From Companilactobacillus nantensis DSM 16982 (GTDB taxonomy: Bacteria > Bacillota > Bacilli > Lactobacillales > Lactobacillaceae): a DNA stretch of 41,872 bases. The translations under genes were made by a program, and so were the position numbers. Positions 17,014 to 24,585 of the stretch are shown in pieces. The notes beneath the pieces were generated by a model. The model was not told the DNA's origin and ran no database searches. It worked only from the letters and a program-made list of their open reading frames with translations. The DNA is taken from assembly GCF_001435815.1 (NCBI RefSeq), contig NZ_AZFV01000022.1:7822-49693 (forward strand), read 5' to 3'. Each line of letters begins with the position of its first letter. The first letter of the stretch is position 1.

Positions 17014-17508
17014 TCAACGAACGCTCATATGTCGCAACTTTTGTAAAAGCCTATTACGACAGTACCTCAGCCCTCTTGAAGTATGGTTATAACGCTCCGC
17101 CAATATTACCAGAGATTGTTCCTCGATGAAATGCTCTTGCAATATTATTTTTTCCATTTCCGACAATTCGGCAATATTCACAAACTCCAAATCTGCCAAA
17201 ATCAACTCTTCTGGAACTCGTTGAAAATCGAATTCTTCCAAGCTGTGTATGTCATGATATCGTTTTTCTTGGCGTAACATATCGGTCAAACGCCACTTCA
17301 ATTTTTGAAAAACGTAACGGTTAAATTTAGACAAATCGTCTTCATTTTGACAGTATTTAACATAAGCTTGGGCATACAAAATCGTTGCCTCTTGAAAGTA
17401 ATCATCATAGTCCGAACGTGTGACAAATATATGGATTCGTTTTAAGACACCATGAATTAATTTTTGATTTTGTAACGCATGTTGAAAGCCTAATTCCAAG
17501 TCAGTCAT
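17014..17508 (-). CDS. Competence-type alternative sigma factor (SigH/ComX-like)
   Basis: A 164-residue protein. Residues 10-85 have a shortened sigma-70 region 2 pattern: YDDYFQEATILYAQAYVKY, then KFNRYVFQKLKWRLTDMLRQEKR, where the Phe/Trp/Arg-rich helix recalls the -10 recognition helix. Residues 105-160 form a region 4 helix-turn-helix (LSEMEKIILQEHFIEEQSLVILAERYNHTSRGLRYCRNRLLQKL). The size and compactness suit SigH/ComX of lactobacilli and streptococci, which transcribes late competence genes. ATG at 17508 chosen: AGGAG lies eleven bases upstream. A 14-bp palindrome in the leader suggests repression. Next gene upstream encodes a ComK-like factor. Confidence 0.82.
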   Translation of the reverse strand: MTDLELGFQHALQNQKLIHGVLKRIHIFVTRSDYDDYFQEATILYAQAYVKYCQNEDDLSKFNRYVFQKLKWRLTDMLRQEKRYHDIHSLEEFDFQRVPEELILADLEFVNIAELSEMEKIILQEHFIEEQSLVILAERYNHTSRGLRYCRNRLLQKLRHMSVR

Positions 17509-17532
17509 AATTGTGAGTTCTCCTAATTTACT

Positions 17533-17546
17533 CACAAGCGCTTGTG
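17533..17546. promoter_or_regulatory. Palindromic operator upstream of the sigma factor gene
   Basis: CACAAGCGCTTGTG is a perfect 14-bp palindrome 25-38 bp before the start codon. The core AAGCGCTT is that of catabolite-responsive (CcpA) and other LacI-type operators, though the outer bases differ from the cre consensus. Confidence 0.5.
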
Positions 17547-17639
17547 TGGAATTAATATAACGGATTTTGCTTTGTAATATTAGTCACCAAAACTGCTTAG
17601 AAACCTTGAAATTATCGCCATCAAAAATTTAGGCAAAAT

Positions 17640-17669
17640 AAAAAAGCGCTTTGTTAGGCGCTTTTTAGT
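17640..17669 (-). terminator. Bidirectional terminator between comK-like and sigH-like genes
   Basis: AAAAGCGC/GCGCTTTT stem with a short loop and T runs on both sides, six bases after the comK-like stop. It separates that gene from the sigma factor gene. Confidence 0.88.
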
Positions 17670-17674
17670 TTATT

Positions 17675-18442
17675 TTAGTAATTTCGTTTAAATCGTGATA
17701 AATTTTGGCCGTAATATTTAATCATATCGTCACGTTCGATAATATCGATACCCAACTTCATTAAAAATACTGCTTTTATATTAATAAACATATATCGCAA
17801 GTCAGTAACTTTAATCCGCATCTCTTGATGATCAGGACAGTTGCAATCCTCATACTTCGCTAACAGCCCGATTTCCTCAGGTGGTTGTAATTCACACATT
17901 CCTGCATTAACAAAAGCTTTCATGAATAAGAAGGAACCTTGCGTAATCAAAGCCACATCGTGAACTCGTTGATTGAATTCTCCTTTGGGAAAATCCATTT
18001 CAAATTTTTCACCATTGATCGTGGTTAATTCAATTTTTTTACCCACTTGTTTGGCCTCCTTAATTAAGTGCAATGCTATCCAATTAGCGTTATTGCGTGT
18101 TGCCCCAGTCAGTGGCATATAAGCTATATAACCATGAACATAAGGTAAATAACATTTTAACTTAAAAAGGCCAGCTAATACCTTCGTTAAGGCATAGCCG
18201 ACCTGATTTATATCGCAAAAAGCGTTACTAAGTTGTCTCGTTGTTCGTGGATCAATAATTGCACCCAATTCCAAATGGTACACAATAGTCTTTCCCAAAG
18301 GAAAGTTATATTCAGAAACATCCATAATAAACACAAGCTTATTATCAACTTGTAAATTATCGACCCCATATAATTTGTCATATCCATCCGTTAAAAGAAA
18401 TTTCTTGGAAATCGTTCCTTTTTTGAATTGATATAAATCCAT
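17675..18442 (-). CDS. ComK-like competence transcription factor
   Basis: A 255-residue protein. The centre aligns by pattern with Bacillus ComK: YLPYVHGYIAYMPLTGATRNNANWIALH corresponds to the P..x..I..P..T..R....WI..H block, followed by NGEKFEMDFPKGEFNQRVHDV, which corresponds to ComK's NGKTMELPISYNSFENQVYR. ComK binds AT-box pairs in DNA and switches on DNA-uptake genes. It is longer than Bacillus ComK (192 residues), with extra N- and C-terminal parts; the C-terminal part has CNCPDH, possibly metal-binding. Located directly upstream of a SigH/ComX-like gene on the same strand but separated from it by a terminator. The start lies a short distance after a GAGGTG site. Confidence 0.78.
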   Translation of the reverse strand: MDLYQFKKGTISKKFLLTDGYDKLYGVDNLQVDNKLVFIMDVSEYNFPLGKTIVYHLELGAIIDPRTTRQLSNAFCDINQVGYALTKVLAGLFKLKCYLPYVHGYIAYMPLTGATRNNANWIALHLIKEAKQVGKKIELTTINGEKFEMDFPKGEFNQRVHDVALITQGSFLFMKAFVNAGMCELQPPEEIGLLAKYEDCNCPDHQEMRIKVTDLRYMFINIKAVFLMKLGIDIIERDDMIKYYGQNLSRFKRNY

Positions 18443-18592
18443 ATATCGAACACCTCATATGATTTATTTACCCTGTGTGCTTGGGTATGGTCAGAATATA
18501 ACATTTTTTAAGATTCCTAGATATGAGATTTTATTTTATTTACCTATTTTTTACAAAGATGTTTCGTAATGTTTATTTGGTGGTTTTTGGGA

Positions 18593-18660
18593 TATTAAAA
18601 AATCGTTGGTTATCTGGACTCCTTTTTTAGGGGAGGTTTTGATTACTAACGATTTTTTTG
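18593..18660 (-). terminator. Nested hairpin terminator downstream of the glucosaminidase
   Basis: Outer stem AAATCGTTRGTNATC paired with its complement, enclosing a second stem CTCC/GGAG; T runs lie on both sides. On the minus strand it follows repeats B3 and B2 after the glucosaminidase gene. The 530-bp region 18443-18973 otherwise holds only those two repeats. Confidence 0.65.
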
Positions 18661-18705
18661 GTTTTATTATTTTTTTAATAGTCAGTTGTATTTTAGTTCG
18701 GCTGG

Positions 18706-18844
18706 GTAGGCAGTGGCTCTGAAACGAGTTCCGCAGGCCAATCCCTTCCGCTTTGCCTAACTTCACGAATCATCCGCAAAATACGCGGATAATTCGTGAA
18801 GTCATGCAAATGCTCGGGGATTACCAGGCCTGCTCCACTCTCTA
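18706..18844 (-). repeat. Family B structured repeat, copy B2
   Basis: Inner arms 18760-18777 and 18785-18802 (acttcacgaatcatccgc and complement) pair in 17 of 18 positions, with a loop aaaatac. The outer helices read ggcc/ggcc and atccc/gggat where B1 has ggggc/gcccc and ctcc/ggag: both sides changed together. Directly followed by B3. Confidence 0.85.
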
Positions 18845-18976
18845 TTGAAACGGGCTACGACAGGGCAACTCCTTCCGCTTTTCATATCTTTGTAAATCAC
18901 ACGCAAAACCAGCGTGCAATTCACAAAGATACGAAAATGCTCGGGAGCTGACCGCCCTGTCTTCGCCCTCTAACTA
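18845..18976 (-). repeat. Family B structured repeat, copy B3
   Basis: Arms tatctttgtaaatcacacgc and its near-complement (17 of 20 pairs) enclose a short loop; shares gggcaactccttccgctttt and aaaatgctcgggagctgaccgccc with B1. On the minus strand it starts within a few bases of the stop codon of the glucosaminidase gene, as B1 does for its neighbour. Lacks the outermost gcagtggctct segment, having fused with B2. Confidence 0.85.
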
Positions 18977-20704
18977 ATTTGCACTAAAAATACAATAAGT
19001 TCCATTAACCCAACCTGCATTTACTTTATACCAAGTTTGACCATCAACGATTTGTTTTGATGTAACACGCCATGTTGTTCCATCGGCCAATCTTGCACCG
19101 GTGAACTTGTTGTTGGCTGCTGGGCTATTATAAACGTTAACTCCATATCCTGGAATATAGTTAATCTTAACCATTCCTGAAACTGAAGTTACGTAATTTG
19201 AACCTTTGACTTGAACGTCATTGGCATTGACCCACTGATTATTCGCAACTCGGTACCATGTTGAACCGTCAGAATGGATTGATCTCTTATCAATTTTCCA
19301 ATCTGTTCCATTAGCCAAGCTGACTGCTAGAACGTTATGTTTATCATCATAAGCTCTAGCACTTGGTGTGGCTGTCACATGCACGATATCTGGATATGAA
19401 ACGATGTCATCGTCTTTATATTCATCGTTGGCAAGTTGTGATTTCAAACTCACATCATCGGCTAAAACATAGGCATTATTTCCAACAAAGTAGAATGTAT
19501 TACCATCATCATCAACGACATAAGCTGTTGTGATCCAAGCTGATTGATATGGCAAAACTCGATCTGTGGCAGCTTTTTTGTTAGCAGCACTATAAACTGT
19601 CGAGCCATTGTTATTAACAATAATTGCAGTATCGGCAATCTTAACTTGTGGGTTCGATTTTTCGGACGCTAACTGAACATCAGTTGCCTTCACATATTCG
19701 TTTGAAGCTACTTGATAATAAACAGTTCCATCAGCAGCGACAACTTTAGAAGAGATGTGCCATTCAGTGTTATAAGCTAACGCACGATTGGCAGCAATCT
19801 GATTAGGATTGGCATTGATATAAATTTTAGCTAAATCTTTATTAGTTACTGTAGCGGTATCGTCCATTGCAGTTTGCGTACCACTTACTGAATTATCACT
19901 AGTACCACCGGTACTGGCTTCGCTATCATATTGTGTCAAATTATAAGTCTCGATTATTCTATTTAAAGTTGATGCATAAATTGGGCTGGTAGCGTATCTG
20001 CCTTGTAACCAAGCCGTTGCATCTTTGTATGAAGAAGTATTTTCTTTCCAAGTACCATTATAAAACTGTGGTGCACCGGAAATTCCATTTCTTAATAAAG
20101 CTCCATTATCTGCAAAAGATTCGTAAGGACTAGGATACTTTCTAAAATTGGCATAGATAGTGTAATAACCTTTATCAGCACTCCATTCACTCGTTGGCAT
20201 GCTGACATAGGCACCATTGTAATCACCTTTGACACCAAAATAATTATTGGATTGTGATGACAAAGTCGATGTTCCCCAAGCACTCTCAACAATAGCTTGT
20301 GCCATCATAACTGATGCATAAACATTGTATTTCGAAGCAGCTTGTTGAGCAATTGGTCCAATTGTTTTTATAAAAGCGTCTTGTTGTTCCTTAGTTACCC
20401 CACTAGTAGCAGATGCCTGTGTAATGGATTTCACAGCATTAGCAGGTAAAACACTATTTGTTTCATTGCTACCTTCATTTGCCTCAATGGCATCAGCAGC
20501 ACCTTCACTAATAGGAGCCCCTTGTTCGTCCATAACACTGGCAACATTAGGGTCCTTTGTATTGGTAGTTTTTTGATCTTGATCATCGTCTTGATTTCCA
20601 TCATCAGTCGCAAGTGCGGCCTTTACTGGAGAAGCATTTGAAGATACACCAACCGCTGCTAGAAAACTTGCTAGAGCAGTAGAGGCAACCCATTTTTTGT
20701 TCAT
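18974..20704 (-). CDS. Secreted endo-beta-N-acetylglucosaminidase (GH73) with SLAP-type repeats
   Basis: A 576-residue wall hydrolase. Signal peptide with core ALASFLAAVGVSSNA, then an acidic low-complexity linker (GNQDDDQDQKTTN). Residues 105-260 are a GH73 glucosaminidase: FIKTIGPIAQQAASKYNVYA, MMAQAIVESAWGTS with the catalytic Glu, NNYFGVKG, and YASTLNRIIETYNL. It would cut the glycan strand during cell separation. The last 300 residues hold four or so SLAP-type wall-binding repeats, each ending in a WYRVANNQWVNANDV-like sequence. Monocistronic by layout: repeats B3/B2 downstream, A5 upstream. ATG preceded by GGAGGGAGACTAC-like Shine-Dalgarno sequence. Confidence 0.93.
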   Translation of the reverse strand: MNKKWVASTALASFLAAVGVSSNASPVKAALATDDGNQDDDQDQKTTNTKDPNVASVMDEQGAPISEGAADAIEANEGSNETNSVLPANAVKSITQASATSGVTKEQQDAFIKTIGPIAQQAASKYNVYASVMMAQAIVESAWGTSTLSSQSNNYFGVKGDYNGAYVSMPTSEWSADKGYYTIYANFRKYPSPYESFADNGALLRNGISGAPQFYNGTWKENTSSYKDATAWLQGRYATSPIYASTLNRIIETYNLTQYDSEASTGGTSDNSVSGTQTAMDDTATVTNKDLAKIYINANPNQIAANRALAYNTEWHISSKVVAADGTVYYQVASNEYVKATDVQLASEKSNPQVKIADTAIIVNNNGSTVYSAANKKAATDRVLPYQSAWITTAYVVDDDGNTFYFVGNNAYVLADDVSLKSQLANDEYKDDDIVSYPDIVHVTATPSARAYDDKHNVLAVSLANGTDWKIDKRSIHSDGSTWYRVANNQWVNANDVQVKGSNYVTSVSGMVKINYIPGYGVNVYNSPAANNKFTGARLADGTTWRVTSKQIVDGQTWYKVNAGWVNGTYCIFSAN

Positions 20705-20843
20705 AGTAGTAGTCTCCCTCCAACTATAAAAAGCTAACTACCAGTAGACTAATATATAAATGAATTGCCTTCAATAAAACCTTAAGAAATCTAACAATTT
20801 TTAAACAATTTAGAGTAAATTTAATTGTTTTGTAATATTCTAC

Positions 20844-21021
20844 TTCCGCCTCCGTGAGAGAGAGAAACATAACCTGCTGTGGGACCGCCTTGAGCCGAGG
20901 AAGGCTCGATTTTAAGCCTTGCACAAATCAGCAAGTCTTAAAATACGTCCATTCTGTAAGGACTAAAGTCCTAACAGAATTTTCACTGCTGGTTATGTTT
21001 TCCTCTCTCCCTCCGGCTAGT
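20844..21021 (+). repeat. Family A structured repeat, copy A5
   Basis: Arms 20856-20874 and 20992-21010 pair with one mismatch and one G-T pair (..aaacataacc / ggttatgtttt..). The second hairpin is shortened (gagccgaggaaggctc). Faces A6 about 165 bp away. Confidence 0.88.
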
Positions 21022-21186
21022 ATATTAGTTGGCATAAATATATCTGTGATTTAGTGATTTTGAATTAAGTACTATGATAACTTAATCACTTTAAACTTAA
21101 AGTTACCTAAACTAAGAACAAATAATACGAGGTTCAAATCGTTAATACCAAACAAAATCCAAACAACACTGCCCACGCAAAAATAA

Positions 21187-21375
21187 ACTAGCTTTCGGTT
21201 GTGAGCAATTAAGCCAGCAGTGGCAGTGGTGTTAGGACGACCGATTTTGTCGTTCTTACAGCACAGGACGTATTTTGAGATTTGCGGTCTTTGCGAAGCT
21301 CAAAATCGAGACTGGAGACCTTGGCTCCAGTCGGTCCTCACAGCAGGCTTAATTGCTCACAACCGAAAGCGGCAC
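21187..21375 (-). repeat. Family A structured repeat, copy A6
   Basis: Arms 21191-21215 and 21346-21370 are perfectly complementary over 25 bp, with a sequence unlike any other copy. The inner hairpin reads ggacgaccgattttgtcgttc, sharing its extended stem only with A1. The 165-bp spacer to A5 has no gene. Confidence 0.92.
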
Positions 21376-21380
21376 GCCAC

Positions 21381-21410
21381 AAAAAAAGATTAATGACTAA
21401 GCCATTAATC
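21381..21410 (-). terminator. Terminator overlapping the stop codon of the solo SLAP gene
   Basis: Minus-strand GATTAATG/CATTAATC stem with a short loop followed by seven T; its 5' arm includes the last codons and stop of the gene at 21405-21644. Confidence 0.85.
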
Positions 21411-21644
21411 AGTAGTTTCGATGAATGTAACGTATTCAGCTTCGATCCATTCGCCATCTTGAGCGATACGATAGAATTTCTTGCCATCGTCACCCGTACC
21501 CATGGCATCTGTATACCAGGCTGATTCACCTTTAACATATTTATCTTGTAACATCTTACGGTTCACTTCATAAGAGTCAAACAAAAAGACGACATAACGG
21601 CTGTCTTGGTTGACCTTAACAAGACCATGTACATTTTCAAGCAT
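21405..21644 (-). CDS. Small solo SLAP-like domain protein without signal peptide
   Basis: A 79-residue protein. Residues 5-75 show the SLAP-type repeat pattern seen in the secreted proteins of this window: VKVNQDSRYVVFLFDSYEVN, then GESAWYTDAMGTGDDGKKFYRIA, EWIEAEYVTF. There is no signal peptide or anchor, so it should be cytosolic, unusual for this domain. The ATG at 21644 follows AAAGGTGGT at a normal distance; an open frame continues upstream to 21719 but without a ribosome binding site. Own terminator. Function unknown; a chaperone or decoy for wall-binding repeats is only a thought. Confidence 0.75.
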   Translation of the reverse strand: MLENVHGLVKVNQDSRYVVFLFDSYEVNRKMLQDKYVKGESAWYTDAMGTGDDGKKFYRIAQDGEWIEAEYVTFIETTD

Positions 21645-21696
21645 TGTAATACCACCTTTTAAGTTAATACTGACTTTATTATACATTAAATGGTTC

Positions 21697-21724
21697 AAAA
21701 AAAGGCACCTGCATGGCAAGCACC
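21697..21724 (-). terminator. Terminator after the DUF6056-like gene
   Basis: Minus-strand GGTGCTTGC/GCAGGTGCC hairpin (nine pairs with three G-T) followed by seven T, directly after the stop at 21736. Confidence 0.8.
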
Positions 21725-21735
21725 CGAAATATTAT

Positions 21736-23181
21736 CTATTTGTTAAAATACACCTTCCAATACGCTGGAACTTGCTGATTCATCAAGTCATTGAACCAAA
21801 CAAATTTCCGATATGGAACGTGTGTTGTTAATTCAACTTTGCCATTGTAGTAGTCAGCATTATTAACTCGATTTAAATTGGCTTGATGATTGATTGCAAT
21901 AATATCTAAGTATCTAGCACCCACAACTACCAAGACTATCAATAAAACTCCAGTTAACCAATTCCTCCACTTAAAACTATCGGTTGCTGCTAAGACAAAA
22001 CGCATGGTAATCAAATATGTGAATACATACGTTAAGAAATTGCCTCGACAATTAATTGGAGCCGAAACAAACAACAATTGTCCCATGATAACACCAGTCA
22101 TCAAAAAATAGAGCCACATTTTGGCATCGGCTTTAAAGAACAAGAAGATACAATAGCCAATAAACGCCACCAGTAATAGACTGACTATTCCTTCCATGTT
22201 AGAAAGCTTGTCGTTTATCGTATTATAACCGTACATATCGTTAAGCTGCAGGCTTCTCAAGTAAACATTTATCGCAATGTAATAGCCTAAGAACACTATC
22301 GTTATAACAGTTAAAATTGATTTTTTTAGCAGTGAAAAATCAGCTCGAATAATTAAGATAGCAATTGCTACTAAGAGAGCCACTAGCATAGCAACATTAA
22401 AGGTTATCAACCAGAAATGGGTAATCTTGGCATAATTGACCCAGATTTTATTTAAATCAAAGGTCGTATTGCGATAAGTACTTTTACCACGATAACCACG
22501 ATGAGTGAACATGGTGATAGCTGCGACGATGGCCCCGAGTAAATAAGTAACATGATAAGTTTTCGTCTTCTTGTTGAAGTACAAAATAACGAAAATTCCC
22601 AAGGCAATTTGAGCCACAGTCATTGTTTCAGTAAACAACCCACCAACATAAGAAAGAATAAGTGTCCCTAAAGCTAAAAATTGATTAAATTGCTTGGCCC
22701 GTCCAATATCAACTAGCCAAATGTAGACCAAAGCTAAAGCTATCGGTGGCACATAATTTACAAAGCCGGCATTCCACACCAAAATATTATTGAGGAATGC
22801 ATCTTGTAAAGTAAATACGAATAAAAATGACAAGATTAATGATAAAAATGATTTGCCCGATAAGCGCCACAGTCCCCACAGTAACAAGGTCCAAAAGACA
22901 GCATACGTTAACATTGCCACTGGTAATGAATGCATCGTAAGTATCTCTAATGTATTGCCTAAATAACGGCCATTACTACTACCACCATAAATTGCTTGTG
23001 GTCCATAAAACATATGATGGAGTAAATAAGATCCTTGTGGTCCCCACCAGAAATAGTCGTCCCCCGACGGAATAACAAAATATCTAAATACCCCAAAATA
23101 CATAAATGAAATCACAAACATCAACGACGTTAGAATTTTATGTAACGGATTGTTGAGTTCGTTCGTAATTTTATTTTTCAT
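21736..23181 (-). CDS. Polytopic membrane protein, DUF6056-like (possible GT-C glycosyltransferase)
   Basis: A 481-residue protein with about eleven membrane helices. After the first helix comes VIPSGDDYFWWGPQGSYLLHH, then GGSSNGRYLGNTLEIL, the GDDY...NGRY pattern of DUF6056-type proteins. The acidic pair in the first outer loop resembles the catalytic Asp of GT-C glycosyltransferases, which take sugars from lipid carriers. The role, probably in wall polysaccharide decoration, is inferred. It belongs to a gene group with an acyltransferase (23375-24394) and a second homologue (24586-25917), all on one strand. The ATG follows a purine-rich stretch. Confidence 0.82.
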   Translation of the reverse strand: MKNKITNELNNPLHKILTSLMFVISFMYFGVFRYFVIPSGDDYFWWGPQGSYLLHHMFYGPQAIYGGSSNGRYLGNTLEILTMHSLPVAMLTYAVFWTLLLWGLWRLSGKSFLSLILSFLFVFTLQDAFLNNILVWNAGFVNYVPPIALALVYIWLVDIGRAKQFNQFLALGTLILSYVGGLFTETMTVAQIALGIFVILYFNKKTKTYHVTYLLGAIVAAITMFTHRGYRGKSTYRNTTFDLNKIWVNYAKITHFWLITFNVAMLVALLVAIAILIIRADFSLLKKSILTVITIVFLGYYIAINVYLRSLQLNDMYGYNTINDKLSNMEGIVSLLLVAFIGYCIFLFFKADAKMWLYFLMTGVIMGQLLFVSAPINCRGNFLTYVFTYLITMRFVLAATDSFKWRNWLTGVLLIVLVVVGARYLDIIAINHQANLNRVNNADYYNGKVELTTHVPYRKFVWFNDLMNQQVPAYWKVYFNK

Positions 23182-23238
23182 AATAAAGTAATTTTGCTCT
23201 TGTTTCCGGTTTATCGCAATACTTATTGTATTGTTCAG

Positions 23239-23300
23239 TGCCGCTTCCGATTACAAGAAGAATATAGAATGATGTGAGACCCCGCAAGGCTCAATTTTGA
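23239..23300 (+). repeat. Family A remnant, copy A7 (5' half only)
   Basis: tgccgcttccgattac...gatgtgagaccccgcaaggctcaattttga matches the first third of family A, with the outer arm decayed. The 3' arm is missing, so it can no longer fold; it shows what a non-selected copy looks like. Confidence 0.6.
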
Positions 23301-23311
23301 ATAAGCTGTAA

Positions 23312-23360
23312 ACAAGTATAAAAGCCACTAGACCAAGCTTGATCTAGTGGCTTTACTTGT
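23312..23360 (-). terminator. Long palindrome after the acyltransferase gene
   Basis: aaagccactaga/tctagtggcttt (12 pairs) extended by acaagta/acttgt outside. Fourteen bases past the stop at 23375, so probably a terminator, with ttttata on the minus strand. Confidence 0.75.
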
Positions 23361-23374
23361 ATTTAATAAGATTT

Positions 23375-24394
23375 TTACATCATCCATTTTTTCAGAACTG
23401 GTATCTTACTTACAACAAAGATAATTACCAGCGACAACAACGTTGCGAAGAAGAATGTGATTAGATAATGATTTACTCCTGCCATCTTTTGAACAACACC
23501 AATGCTTAACCCGTGAACTAGATACACGCCATACGTTAATGGAGCAATGATCTCAGTTAAACGGATAAACCATTTGTGGTAGCGTCCTTCATATGATTTC
23601 AAAACTTTAAATATCAGAGCAGCAATGAATGGAATATTGATGACTGAAATTACGCTGAGATATTGGAAACTGCTCTTTAAACTGACAAAAGCAATTACGA
23701 CATTGATTGCCATCAACACGACAGCGACAACTAGTAATTGTAATGGATTAGCTTTTTCATGTTCGTGTTGGGTCAATTTATAACCGAGGATAAAGTAACC
23801 TAAACTAGTTGAGAAAATTACTTTTCCGACGGTGTAGCCATCAAAGTACATGCTGAAATTTTTTGGTAATACGGCGACTAATGCTGGCAAGAACATACTG
23901 ATGACCAACCATAATGCCAACAAATAATTGAGCAACTTTTCATCCATCCCCTCAACCATTGCTTTCAACAGTGGCGACAAGAGGTACAACGATACGAGTG
24001 GATAAATGAACCAATATGCAATCAAAACTGGTTGGTGGTACATCAATAACACGCTGTGGAAAAAGTCATGATACGTGAAAACTCCATCAATTTTTCTGGA
24101 AACAAACGCACTGATGATTGACCAAATGATAAATGGTACCAATACTCGTGGCAAACGATGGCTAAATAAATAACCGACATCCTTTGTTTTGCGACTGTTT
24201 AAGATGGTTGCTCCACTAATCATGAAAAATAATGGTACGGCGATTTCTGTGATTACTACTAACATATTGGAAATATCCCAATTTAACGAGTTATCACGTG
24301 TTGCTAATCTGGCTGCTAATGAGTGGGCTAAAACTACCAACATCATCGCAACCACACGGATTACATCGATGTATATAATTCTTTTTCTTTTCAA
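23375..24394 (-). CDS. Acyltransferase 3 family membrane protein
   Basis: A 339-residue protein with ten hydrophobic segments. It opens KRKRIIYIDVIRVVAMMLVVLAHS, the standard start of acyltransferase_3 (O-acetyltransferase) proteins with the conserved RxxAxxxVVxxH pattern, then FFMISGATIL and HRLPRVLVPFIIWS, two further family blocks. Members O-acylate wall or exopolysaccharide sugars. I place the start at a TTG (24394), five bases after GGGGG: the open frame runs further up to 24472, but those 26 codons are simply translation of the family A repeat A8. Neighbouring DUF6056-like genes suggest a shared envelope-glycan task. Confidence 0.88.
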   Translation of the reverse strand: MKRKRIIYIDVIRVVAMMLVVLAHSLAARLATRDNSLNWDISNMLVVITEIAVPLFFMISGATILNSRKTKDVGYLFSHRLPRVLVPFIIWSIISAFVSRKIDGVFTYHDFFHSVLLMYHQPVLIAYWFIYPLVSLYLLSPLLKAMVEGMDEKLLNYLLALWLVISMFLPALVAVLPKNFSMYFDGYTVGKVIFSTSLGYFILGYKLTQHEHEKANPLQLLVVAVVLMAINVVIAFVSLKSSFQYLSVISVINIPFIAALIFKVLKSYEGRYHKWFIRLTEIIAPLTYGVYLVHGLSIGVVQKMAGVNHYLITFFFATLLSLVIIFVVSKIPVLKKWMM

Positions 24395-24409
24395 ATTGTC
24401 CCCCGAATA

Positions 24410-24528
24410 TGCCGTCTCCGGGAGCAAGGGATATTTAGTCTGCTGTGGGACAGATCCGTGCTGTAAGGACAAAATGTCCTAACACCACCCTCACTGCTGA
24501 CCAAATATCCCTCACTCTCTCCGACTAA
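24410..24528 (+). repeat. Family A structured repeat, short copy A8
   Basis: 119 bp only. Outer arms gagcaagggatatttagtc and 24499-24517 pair in 16 of 19 positions; only the last internal hairpin (aaggacaaaatgtcct) remains, and the two others are deleted cleanly between gggac and ccgtgctgtaag. Lies in the leader of the acyltransferase gene, ending 16 bp before its TTG start. Confidence 0.82.
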
Positions 24529-24585
24529 TGTCTTAAATTTATTCGTTTTTTAACATACTAAATAAAATCTATCTTAACATATTAC

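Noticed and set aside
18551-18766. 71-codon minus-strand frame over the nested hairpin and B2
   Set aside because: Covers a terminator and a repeat, with a very basic low-information product and no ribosome binding site.
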